Assembly: GCF_014656545.1 (NCBI RefSeq) | Contig: NZ_BNDS01000004.1 | Coordinates: 145,242 to 209,241 of the forward strand | Reading direction: 5' to 3' | Source of the DNA: Neobacillus kokaensis | Lineage (GTDB): Bacteria > Bacillota > Bacilli > Bacillales > Cytobacillaceae | DNA: 64,000 nucleotides | In this document: one piece after another, positions 9,364 through 17,284 of the stretch | How positions within the stretch are numbered: position 1 is the first letter of the stretch | Layout: each line of letters opens with the position of its first letter | The notes under the pieces: model-generated | The model's database searches: none | Seen by the model: the letters and a program-made list of their open reading frames with translations, nothing else | What the model was told of the DNA's origin: nothing | Program-made: the position numbers and the translations under genes

Positions 9364-10863
9364 ATGATTCTTCTTTGCTTAATTTTTATGGTGTTCCTAA
9401 TCTTTATTATCTATAAAAACTTAAGCAGCCGATCAATCTTCTTTTTATGTACCTTAACAATAGGGTGGATATTGGCGTATGTTTCTTTCACCCTCTATCT
9501 ATCAAAATTTAACTATTACTTTAATATTGCGAATCAATTTATAGATTTTGGTTCCGGGGCATGGACAAGCCTTGTCCTCCGCAACTTTGATGCGATTACC
9601 ATTATTCGCCTGTTTAATCTGGGGATCATCCTGTTTTACGTATCCTTTTTATGCTTTAGCATTTCATTTGCCAGCAGTCTCAGATATAACCCTAAAATGC
9701 GCTATGCTTACATTGCACTTGGCATTATGGGAATCATTCAGTTCCTTTTTTATGATCCAAGGGTAAATCTAACCCTGCAGGATTTCGCTTTGGAGGCAGA
9801 AGTTCAACAGCTTTACCAGCAATTTAGTTTAGCAGGGGATGTTTTTTTTCAGGTGATCAATTACACCTATATCCTCTCCAGCTTTATATTGTTTCTTTAT
9901 TATTACGTACGGTACTATCAGCTAAGATCCATTCGTGATCACACGCTTTATACACTTATTTGCTTAATCCCATTAACTTTTGTACACTTATTTATTTTTT
10001 CCTGGGCACCATCCAATTTAGTACGAACCACTTTCAGTAAAAGCTTTATCAATTATGTTCAGCCGCCGATGAACTCTTTTTTGGTGGAATATCGCTTCTT
10101 TCCAATCATTGCTCTAATGGCGATTGCCATCATGATTTACAATGTATATAAATACAAATCAAATGAAGCTCGTTATTCCAATATTGATATTATGACCAAA
10201 AAGAAAATCGATACGGCATCACTTGGAATTCGTGCTTTTACCCATGCTATCAAAAACCATCTGCTAGCCATCCGTTCGGAAGCCGAATATTTACAAGAGA
10301 AATTTGCTGATGATGAAGATGCGCTATACAGTTTAAAGCTGATCACTGATTCATGTGAACAGTCTTTTCAAAGCATTAACCAAGCGAATGAAAAGCTTAG
10401 ACAAATTACCTTAAACATGAAGGCTGCTCCTTTACAGAATCCAATCGAAAGAGTAATTGAGCGGTTTCATTCCAGCAATGTAACCATTCAACTCGAAAAA
10501 TCCCCGGTAAATGTAGTGGTTTATATCGATGAGGAGCAAATTGCTGAAGTACTCTATAATATTATGAAAAACTCAGTCGAGGCGATGGCACCAGCTGGAG
10601 GAAGGATCGGGGTGGCTATCCATCGAGTGGAACAGTGGGGAACAGTGACAATAAAGGATAATGGACCTGGCATAGATGCTGAAAACATGGATGAAATTTT
10701 CACTCCATTTTTCTCCACAAAACCCAGTATTACCAATTGGGGAATTGGACTATCATTCTGTCATAAAGTTGTTACCGCCCACAACGGTAAAATTGAAGTG
10801 ACAAGTGAATTAGGCAAATTCACTCAATTTACGATTCTGTTACCGCTTGTAAAAAGGGTATAA
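9364..10863 (+). CDS. Sensor histidine kinase with multi-spanning N-terminal membrane domain
   Basis: The 499-residue form starts at ATG 9364, which follows AGGAG at 9351-9355 by 8 bases. The open frame extends back to 9085, but that would overlap the binding protein gene antisense and has no ribosome binding site. About seven hydrophobic segments cover residues 1-260. The phospho-acceptor region is H294-A-I-K-N, resembling the Hxxx(N) boxes of orphan sensor kinases. It is followed by the N-box NIMKNSVEAM, G1 DNGPGID, F-box FTPFFSTKP and G2 GIGLSFC of the HATPase domain. It is followed 39 bases later by a LuxR-type response regulator and is divergent from the glycosaminoglycan operon, so it probably senses a related signal. 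No extracellular ligand domain is recognisable. Confidence 0.88.
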   Translation: MILLCLIFMVFLIFIIYKNLSSRSIFFLCTLTIGWILAYVSFTLYLSKFNYYFNIANQFIDFGSGAWTSLVLRNFDAITIIRLFNLGIILFYVSFLCFSISFASSLRYNPKMRYAYIALGIMGIIQFLFYDPRVNLTLQDFALEAEVQQLYQQFSLAGDVFFQVINYTYILSSFILFLYYYVRYYQLRSIRDHTLYTLICLIPLTFVHLFIFSWAPSNLVRTTFSKSFINYVQPPMNSFLVEYRFFPIIALMAIAIMIYNVYKYKSNEARYSNIDIMTKKKIDTASLGIRAFTHAIKNHLLAIRSEAEYLQEKFADDEDALYSLKLITDSCEQSFQSINQANEKLRQITLNMKAAPLQNPIERVIERFHSSNVTIQLEKSPVNVVVYIDEEQIAEVLYNIMKNSVEAMAPAGGRIGVAIHRVEQWGTVTIKDNGPGIDAENMDEIFTPFFSTKPSITNWGIGLSFCHKVVTAHNGKIEVTSELGKFTQFTILLPLVKRV

Positions 10864-10902
10864 AAATTACCCCCTTTTTTTATATCGAAAGGAGTGAGCC
10901 AT

Positions 10903-11598
10903 TTGGAAATGATACAAATTTTAATTGCGGATGACATGGAGGCTCATCGCCGTCGTCTAGATCGAATCATTAGTAGTGACAAAAACCTTTTGTTAGCAGC
11001 ATCCGCCAAAAGCGGATATGAGGCCGTTGCCTTCGCTGCCATTAAAAAGCCAGACATTGTCTTGATGGATATTGAAATGGAGAGTCCAATGGCGGGAATA
11101 AAAGCGGCATCAGAGATTCATAAGATACTGCCGGAGACAAAAATCATTATGCTGACAGTCCATCAAGATAACAATATTGTATTTGCCGCTTTTCAAACAG
11201 GAATTGTGGATTATTTAATGAAATCTGCAGCGAAGGAGGAAATCCTGGAGGCAATCTATTCTGCCGCAAATAACCAATCGCCGATTCGCCCGATTATCGC
11301 GGAAAAGATTAGGCTTGAATTTGCTAGAATCAAAAAATCAGAGGATCATCTGACCCAATTTTTTAAAATCATAGCCAGTCTAACACCTTCCGAGCTCGAA
11401 GTTCTTAAACTCTTATGCAGCGGGTTAAAACGAAAGGATATTGCTGAGACACGTACAGTTGAAATCGAAACCATTAAAAAGCAAATCAGCAGCTTATTAA
11501 AGAAATTCGACAAGAACAGTACAAAGGAAATAATCCAAGAAGTAAATGAACTCAAACTATTTGATATTCTAAAAGAGATAAACGGAAAAATAGGGTGA
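10903..11598 (+). CDS. LuxR/NarL-type response regulator
   Basis: The protein has a receiver domain (DD near residue 10, phospho-acceptor Asp near 56 in LMDIEME, switch residue region MLTVH, Lys in MKSAAKEE) and a C-terminal LuxR-type helix-turn-helix (LTPSELEVLKLLCSG). The start is uncertain. AAAGGAG at 10888-10894 places TTG 10903 at 8-base spacing, giving 231 residues. GTG 10894 lies inside that ribosome binding site and ATG 10909 is further away, so TTG is preferred. It forms a two-component pair with the kinase just upstream and probably controls the divergent glycosaminoglycan operon or the convergent lyase gene. The gene's last bases form part of the terminator stem. Confidence 0.88.
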   Translation: MEMIQILIADDMEAHRRRLDRIISSDKNLLLAASAKSGYEAVAFAAIKKPDIVLMDIEMESPMAGIKAASEIHKILPETKIIMLTVHQDNNIVFAAFQTGIVDYLMKSAAKEEILEAIYSAANNQSPIRPIIAEKIRLEFARIKKSEDHLTQFFKIIASLTPSELEVLKLLCSGLKRKDIAETRTVEIETIKKQISSLLKKFDKNSTKEIIQEVNELKLFDILKEINGKIG

Positions 11599-11632
11599 CG
11601 CCCATAAAGGCTTTGTCACCCTATTTTCCGTT
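11581..11632. terminator. Bidirectional terminator between response regulator and PL8 lyase
   Basis: An inverted repeat pairs 11581-11599 with 11614-11632 (18 paired positions with one bulged A), with AT-rich flanks on both sides. It separates two convergent genes, overlaps the response regulator stop codon at 11596-11598 and ends 2 bases before the lyase stop. Confidence 0.85.
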
Positions 11633-11634
11633 TA

Positions 11635-14600
11635 TTATTTAGGCTGCAGGACAATTTCCATTGGCTCAGCGTCCTTACAATCGAACTCTAAGACGGTACG
11701 CCCACTCTCAGATGAAAGGATTCTAATCCGGTCATCTGCTGAAGCTAACTTCCACTCTCCTTCAATCGTTACCTTCATCGGCCGCATAATGCTTTCTGAG
11801 TGGCGCCAAGACCTTGAATAAATACTTACCTCTTTTTGCACACCATTCTCATCATATTGATCCTCCTCAGTTCCCTCATATAAGCGGAGGTCCGAATCAA
11901 CAGCACTTAGTATTAGTTTATCCCCATTGGTACGTGTCATGACCATTGACGGGGTATCTACCGCCTTCACTACACCTTGATTAACCGCATTATTTGCTTC
12001 AAATAAGGCGTATCCTGTAATTCCCGTAGCACGGTCATAGACAATATGAGCCGTACGATCCTGTTGTAAAACCTTATATGGAACTGTGTTAAGATCGTTC
12101 ATCGATGCGGCAAATGCCTTCATTCTTTCATCATCGGTATTTACCAATACGGCATATTGATATGTTCCATCCTTAGGAGCCATACCGTGGTCAATCCATG
12201 CCGTTGAAAACTCCCCTAATGTATCTGATCCGTCTTTCTGGCTTTTTGACATTTGTTCTGAGCGAGATAACCCAATCGTTTGGCCAGCAGGAAGATAGTA
12301 CCCATTTCCTTTATTATCCACAAGCCAAGTATTTTCTGTAAGTTTTTGCTGTTCTTTATACGGGAACACAGTAATTTCCCCTTTAGAAGACGTCCAAACA
12401 GGCTCCGTTACCGATTTCATAAAGTTTTGAAATAGCGTTGTTTCAGTAGGATATTCACTATTCTCATTCTCGATATTGGAACCGAGAGCGACAATACGGT
12501 TATCAAAGAAAAAATATGATTTTCTTGCACGGTGGGTGCCATCATATTTCGGGTGCTCATGAAGCTTCATGGCAAACATTCCGTTTTGCCCCTGAAGGCT
12601 CAGACTTCCTGAATAGGTTTCATCTGACAACAGCATTTCTTCAAACCCGCTGAAACGGTCAACATTACGAACATCAGAACGAAGTTTATCAAATGGCAGA
12701 TGAATAGTAGTAGTTCCCGGCCAGCGGTTCCAATCCCATCCATCGTGGTTATATCCGCTGTCTTGATTATTATAAGCACTCATTATTTGCATTTGGCCAT
12801 ATGACATATAGCGGCCATACAGGTTTGCATCCCGATAGGTTTCATTCCCCCATAAATAGCGGCTGTATCCTTTAACTCCTATCAGCCATTGATCTCTCCT
12901 GTGCAATCCAAGATTTGCATAGTTCATCGACCAAAACCCATTCGGATCCATCTCGGCTTCAATTCCTAACTGTTTAAACTGCCGTGCAGCTGCATCGTCT
13001 TTATCAATGAGCCTTAAATAGGCTGCTGCCACATCATGGTCAACCGATTCCTTTCCATCCGGGGAACCAGCTAGAGCCATATAACGGAACGGCGGCAATG
13101 CTAATGCACCCTTTCCATCGGGATGACGCCCGGCAACACTGATTAGCCATTGCGTTTTATTAGAATAAAGGCGCATCGCCAACAATGCTTTTTTCAATGT
13201 CTCGTGGGCATCTTTCGTAACGTGATATGGAGTGTTTGCTAAAACATATACGATTGGTGTTACTCCTTTAAAAGCATCATTTGCATATGCAGGATAATGA
13301 TTGTCATGGTGATAGGCTGATCCGTCCTTCTTAAATGCAGGATCTAAGCCATTTGCCGGAAGAAGTCCTTTTGAAAGCCAAGAGGAGAAGCATTCCATAT
13401 CTCTTATTTTCTCTTTAGAATCCTCTTGTACAAGAATACTAGCAAGCATTCCATTTAAAGTGGTATTTAAAATATCGATATTGGCAACCACGTCTTGTTT
13501 TGGCGTATACATTTTTCCAGCACCGCTTAACCAGAACAGCGCCTTCTGAGTCCGCTCCAATAAGCCAGCATCTTTCAGGACATCTCGCATCAGGAAGGCA
13601 GATGAATAAAATCCGCGGATATTATAGCCTAAATGATGCAGCGTTCCTTGCGAGCTGCCATCAGCCCACCCTTGATCTGCCAAATGGTCAGTTAGATTTA
13701 TATACATGGACTTTAATTCATTTTTAATAGCAGGGTTGTCTGTCGATAAGTACGTATTGGCAACTAAATCCATAAAATCAGTGAAAGCTCGAAGGTCTGC
13801 AGTTTTGCTTAACTCTTTAAAGGAAGCTTTTAACGGAGCTGGAACCTGATCAAAGTGTGGCATATACAATGAAGCCCCACGAATCCCATCTTGATCACGA
13901 TTAATCCCAAACGATTGGTAGCTGCTGCGAATATTATCGAGCAAAGCATCCGTTACTTTTTGCTTTTTAAAAACTAATTCTGTAAATTTCGTCTCAATAC
14001 TGCGGATTCCAGCAAGAGAAGCTTCGGTTACCTCTGTTAAGGCTTCTGGAGGTGTTAGTCTGGAAAAATGTAAGAGGCCAAGCCAATGAGAGTTTGCCGC
14101 TTCTATTACATCCGGATTGACAAATGGCAACTGTCGATCTGGTGTATGATGACGCGGGTCAATAGGGGTGGAAAGCATCATGGAGTCAAAATATAATGTC
14201 CCTGCATTATCCTTTGGAGCAACTATCGTCATTCGATTCATATCCGGATGCGGCGTACCTTCCATGTCTCGCTCGAATGATACCCATGCAGTTCTCCATC
14301 CACTAAAATTTAGATTCATCTTAAACCAGCTATCCACTTTATTACCTCTGCCAAATTGAAAGGTAGCTGTATCGTCGACGGGTTTTTCATTATATACCCA
14401 AACGACAAAGGTTCGAATGGATTGGTCCTGGTTATTAGGAACAAAGGGTTTAAACCTAATCTTCTCCTTTACCATGAGTTTCGATCCATTGGTATAATCC
14501 CATTTAAGCGATTGCCGGCCATCCTTAAAATGCCGACCAGCTGTTTCCACAGTGCCGCCATTTTCAGCCACAAAAGTTTTAGGCACTCCATTTTCAAACA

Positions 14601-14853
14601 GAAAAAGTGGAATCCCCAGATTTTGTGCTTCTTTTTCAAGCTCTAAGGCACGAGCTGCAGTATTCTGCTCATCAAGGACCACACTTGTCCACGTTTCTGC
14701 AGCAAATGCAGCCGGGGGTACTGCTAGCAGCGGTACAGTCAAGGCAGCTGTTAGTGTTAAAGCAATCAATCGGTTTCCGTAATCTTGGGACCTTTTTGCT
14801 GGATAGGACTGCCTTCTGGTATAGTCTTGCTGCTGGTCTTTTAAGTTTTTCAT
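11635..14853 (-). CDS. Secreted PL8 lyase of chondroitinase ABC type
   Basis: The chosen start is ATG 14853, preceded by AAGAAGGGG at about 8-base spacing, giving 1072 residues; the longer frame to 14892 lacks a ribosome binding site. A signal peptide follows a long basic N-region (hydrophobic core LIALTLTAALTVPLLAV, cleavage near AFA-AETW). The N-terminal lyase beta-sandwich is followed by the catalytic toroid and C-terminal beta-sheets. Putative catalytic residues are H516, Y523 and R576, plus a Glu in GNETYRDANLYGRY. The His-Tyr spacing of 7 equals that of Proteus vulgaris chondroitinase ABC I (His501, Tyr508). It should depolymerise chondroitin or dermatan sulfate. This subfamily differs from the Big2-type lyase at 2659-6069, so the island carries two non-redundant lyases. 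A perfect cre box lies upstream. Confidence 0.88.
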   Translation of the reverse strand: MKNLKDQQQDYTRRQSYPAKRSQDYGNRLIALTLTAALTVPLLAVPPAAFAAETWTSVVLDEQNTAARALELEKEAQNLGIPLFLFENGVPKTFVAENGGTVETAGRHFKDGRQSLKWDYTNGSKLMVKEKIRFKPFVPNNQDQSIRTFVVWVYNEKPVDDTATFQFGRGNKVDSWFKMNLNFSGWRTAWVSFERDMEGTPHPDMNRMTIVAPKDNAGTLYFDSMMLSTPIDPRHHTPDRQLPFVNPDVIEAANSHWLGLLHFSRLTPPEALTEVTEASLAGIRSIETKFTELVFKKQKVTDALLDNIRSSYQSFGINRDQDGIRGASLYMPHFDQVPAPLKASFKELSKTADLRAFTDFMDLVANTYLSTDNPAIKNELKSMYINLTDHLADQGWADGSSQGTLHHLGYNIRGFYSSAFLMRDVLKDAGLLERTQKALFWLSGAGKMYTPKQDVVANIDILNTTLNGMLASILVQEDSKEKIRDMECFSSWLSKGLLPANGLDPAFKKDGSAYHHDNHYPAYANDAFKGVTPIVYVLANTPYHVTKDAHETLKKALLAMRLYSNKTQWLISVAGRHPDGKGALALPPFRYMALAGSPDGKESVDHDVAAAYLRLIDKDDAAARQFKQLGIEAEMDPNGFWSMNYANLGLHRRDQWLIGVKGYSRYLWGNETYRDANLYGRYMSYGQMQIMSAYNNQDSGYNHDGWDWNRWPGTTTIHLPFDKLRSDVRNVDRFSGFEEMLLSDETYSGSLSLQGQNGMFAMKLHEHPKYDGTHRARKSYFFFDNRIVALGSNIENENSEYPTETTLFQNFMKSVTEPVWTSSKGEITVFPYKEQQKLTENTWLVDNKGNGYYLPAGQTIGLSRSEQMSKSQKDGSDTLGEFSTAWIDHGMAPKDGTYQYAVLVNTDDERMKAFAASMNDLNTVPYKVLQQDRTAHIVYDRATGITGYALFEANNAVNQGVVKAVDTPSMVMTRTNGDKLILSAVDSDLRLYEGTEEDQYDENGVQKEVSIYSRSWRHSESIMRPMKVTIEGEWKLASADDRIRILSSESGRTVLEFDCKDAEPMEIVLQPK

Positions 14854-14887
14854 TTTTCCATCCCCTTCTTTAATTAAAAAGTTTGAT

Positions 14888-14902
14888 AGCAAACGCTTTC
14901 AA
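14888..14902 (-). promoter_or_regulatory. CcpA cre box upstream of chondroitinase-type lyase
   Basis: On the minus strand the site reads TTGAAAGCGTTTGCT and matches the consensus WTGNAANCGNWNNCW at all 15 positions. It lies 35 bases upstream of the lyase ATG, downstream of any plausible promoter, which fits carbon catabolite repression by roadblock. Confidence 0.75.
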
Positions 14903-15000
14903 TAATTAATTTTAAGTAATAAACGGGAGAAGGTAAGTGTAAAACTTTATACCCCTATTTAGCAGAGCTGACCTGTAAGTATAGATTCGTCTAAAACACA

Positions 15001-15035
15001 AAAAAGACGCAGCAACAATGATTGCCCGTCTTTTT
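15001..15035 (-). terminator. Terminator downstream of galE
   Basis: AAAAAGACG at the left pairs with CGTCTTTTT at the right around a partly paired loop, ending in a T run on the minus strand. It lies about 35 bases after the galE stop. Confidence 0.65.
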
Positions 15036-15069
15036 CATTACATAATCTTTTTATAATTTAGCAAAAGAA

Positions 15070-16077
15070 TTAATATCCCTCCGGATTATTCTTCTGCCAT
15101 TTCCAAGAATCGCGGCACATCTCTTCGATTCCGCGTTCTGCGGTCCAGCGCAGCTCGTTTTTTGCTTTAGATGGATCTGCAAAACAGACTGCAACATCCC
15201 CCGGTCTTCTGTCCACAATTTTATGAGGAATTGTCACTCCGGAAGCTTTTTCAAATGCAGACACGATTTGCAATACACTATAGCCGGTTCCAGTCCCAAG
15301 ATTGTAGGCCTCCACACCGTTTGCGGAGATGATTTTTTCTAGTGCCTTCAAATGCCCATTTGCCAAATCGACAACATGGATATAGTCTCTGACACCAGTT
15401 CCGTCAATAGTTGGGTAATCATTGCCGAATACTTGCAGCTGCTCGAGTTTCCCTACAGCCACCTGAGTAATAAACGGCATAAGATTGTTTGGAATCCCGT
15501 TTGGATCTTCTCCTATCCGCCCGCTTTCATGCGCGCCAATTGGATTAAAATAACGAAGTAAAGCGATGCTCCAGTCATTGTCAGCAACATATAAGTCCCG
15601 CAAGATTTCCTCAATCATCAGCTTCGTCCGCCCATAAGGATTCGTGGCGCTAAGCGGAAAATCCTCAGAAATTGGCACCCGCTCAGGCATCCCATATACG
15701 GTAGCAGAAGAACTGAACACCAGCTTCTTAACTTCGTACTTTTTCATAATTTCACAAAGGATCAATGTACCGGTAATATTATTATGATAATAATGAAGCG
15801 GAATGGAAACGGACTCCCCCACTGCCTTTAAACCAGCAAAGTGAATAACGGCTTCAATGGTATTTTGTGCAAATACCTCGTCAAGGCCTTCACGGTCTAG
15901 AAGATCTACCTCATAGAAACGTACTTCCTTGCCGGTAATTTCTTTAACCCTTGACAGCGATTCTGGCTTGCTATTTGAGAAATTATCAACAACAATGATG
16001 TCATAGCCAGCATTCAGCAGCTCCACACATGTATGACTGCCAATATAACCGGCACCGCCTGTTACTAAAATAGCCAT
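15070..16077 (-). CDS. galE: UDP-glucose 4-epimerase
   Basis: This 335-residue extended short-chain dehydrogenase has the NAD-binding motif GGAGYIGSH at residues 7-15, the Ser-x-Thr-Val-Tyr region SSSATVYG and the active-site [20 protein letters not shown] near the C-terminus is typical of GalE. It interconverts UDP-glucose and UDP-galactose, and some homologues also act on the N-acetyl forms, which would link it to GalNAc from chondroitin; that link is inference. It is monocistronic, with its own terminator. The length is normal for the family. Confidence 0.93.
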   Translation of the reverse strand: MAILVTGGAGYIGSHTCVELLNAGYDIIVVDNFSNSKPESLSRVKEITGKEVRFYEVDLLDREGLDEVFAQNTIEAVIHFAGLKAVGESVSIPLHYYHNNITGTLILCEIMKKYEVKKLVFSSSATVYGMPERVPISEDFPLSATNPYGRTKLMIEEILRDLYVADNDWSIALLRYFNPIGAHESGRIGEDPNGIPNNLMPFITQVAVGKLEQLQVFGNDYPTIDGTGVRDYIHVVDLANGHLKALEKIISANGVEAYNLGTGTGYSVLQIVSAFEKASGVTIPHKIVDRRPGDVAVCFADPSKAKNELRWTAERGIEEMCRDSWKWQKNNPEGY

Positions 16078-16183
16078 TCAAACTTCTCCTCATCTTTTTT
16101 AAAAAATTTACTTTTCTGTATTTTATATTAACACAGCAGAATAAAAAAGTTATTACAAATTTATGAAGACTTCAAATCAATCT

Positions 16184-17029
16184 TTAGATAACCAGACGGA
16201 TTCGATTTCCCGATGGGTCACTAGTCAAATAATAATCCGTATCCTTCTGTACCTGTTCACCTAATTGCTTTAGCTTTTCAACTACAGCATCTCTAGCTGC
16301 CGCATCCGGGTAAACAATGGTATACCAGCTTAAACCGACACTATTTTCTGCTGGCTGCTTCGCCCCGGCACCCTGCCACGTGTTGATGGCGATGTGATGA
16401 TGATAACCGCCCGTTGAGAGGAAAACCGCTTGCGGATAGTAACTTACGACATTAAAGTCAAGACCCTTTGTGTAGAAATCCTCCGCTTTTTGCAGATCAC
16501 CTACATGGAGATGAATATGCCCCATTACGGCCCCCTCAGGAAGCCCTTGCCATTCAGCATTACTTTCCGCAAGAATGCCTTGGCCGTCAAGCTGTTCTGT
16601 TGCCATTTCAACTAAGCCATTTTTCCATGTCCATTCGGAAGATGGGCGGTCGCGGTAAACCTCAATTCCATTTCCATCAGGGTCATTTAAGTACAACGCC
16701 TCGCTTACATAATGGTCGGCTGCTCCAAGCTGGCACCCAGTTTGAACCAAGTGTCTTAGGAATACGGATAAGTCGGCACGCGTTGGCAATAAGATTGCAA
16801 AATGGTATAGCCCGGAAGTGCGCGCTTCTTTGCCAATCACATTGTTGGGCTGCTCCAGTGTTAATAACGGTGTTTTGCCATTTGCCGTTAACACAGCCCG
16901 ATTATCACTTTTCTCCAAAACCTTCAGCCCGATAATATTTTGATAAAATGTTACAGAGTAATCTAAGTTTTTTACCTTTATCGTAACGTCGCCAACGAAA
17001 ACAGTTGGTTTTTGGTGGAAATGTTCCAT
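16184..17029 (-). CDS. catE: Vicinal oxygen chelate (VOC) dioxygenase, CatE-like
   Basis: This 281-residue protein has two tandem glyoxalase/VOC half-domains, about residues 8-125 and 165-281. Candidate metal ligands include H in LYHFAI, H in GHIHLHVGD and E in NGIEVYRD. It closely resembles Bacillus CatE (YfiE), a catechol-2,3-dioxygenase involved in detoxifying catechols and quinones. The homology to CatE is by recognition of the overall sequence, so the exact substrate is not certain. It is a single gene with a 10-base inverted repeat upstream that could bind a quinone-responsive repressor. It has no obvious metabolic link to the glycan genes around it. Confidence 0.8.
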   Translation of the reverse strand: MEHFHQKPTVFVGDVTIKVKNLDYSVTFYQNIIGLKVLEKSDNRAVLTANGKTPLLTLEQPNNVIGKEARTSGLYHFAILLPTRADLSVFLRHLVQTGCQLGAADHYVSEALYLNDPDGNGIEVYRDRPSSEWTWKNGLVEMATEQLDGQGILAESNAEWQGLPEGAVMGHIHLHVGDLQKAEDFYTKGLDFNVVSYYPQAVFLSTGGYHHHIAINTWQGAGAKQPAENSVGLSWYTIVYPDAAARDAVVEKLKQLGEQVQKDTDYYLTSDPSGNRIRLVI

Positions 17030-17084
17030 GCTGTTAGGCCCCTTTTCAGTTTTTACTATTATTTATCTATCTCAACAAAGAAAT

Positions 17085-17127
17085 GCATTTATCTCAATTC
17101 AATAAAATTTTAGTTCAAGATAAATGC
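17085..17127. promoter_or_regulatory. Inverted repeat upstream of catE, possible MhqR-type operator
   Basis: GCATTTATCT at 17085-17094 and AGATAAATGC at 17118-17127 form perfect 10-base arms separated by 23 bases. ATCTCAA occurs here and again at about 17066. The arms resemble the ATCT...AGAT ends of the MhqR operator known from Bacillus subtilis quinone-stress genes. The wide spacing differs from that operator, so the assignment is tentative. Confidence 0.4.
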
Positions 17128-17181
17128 GATGTAAAATAAATAAAGGCGCCGTAACTTCCCATTTTTATATATTTACAGGAG

Positions 17182-17204
17182 AAAGCCCTAACGAATAGGA
17201 CTTT
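17182..17204 (-). terminator. Possible terminator downstream of GH3 gene
   Basis: A 9-base-pair stem (17182-17190 with 17196-17204, one G-T pair) closes a TTCGT loop on the minus strand about 80 bases after the GH3 stop. The T tract is short, so termination would be weak. Confidence 0.4.
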
Positions 17205-17284
17205 TCCCTGTTTCATACCGAAATAATGTTTACCATACAATCCAATGATCTAATCTGTTTTCAAGATCATACTTCCTTAGGAGC

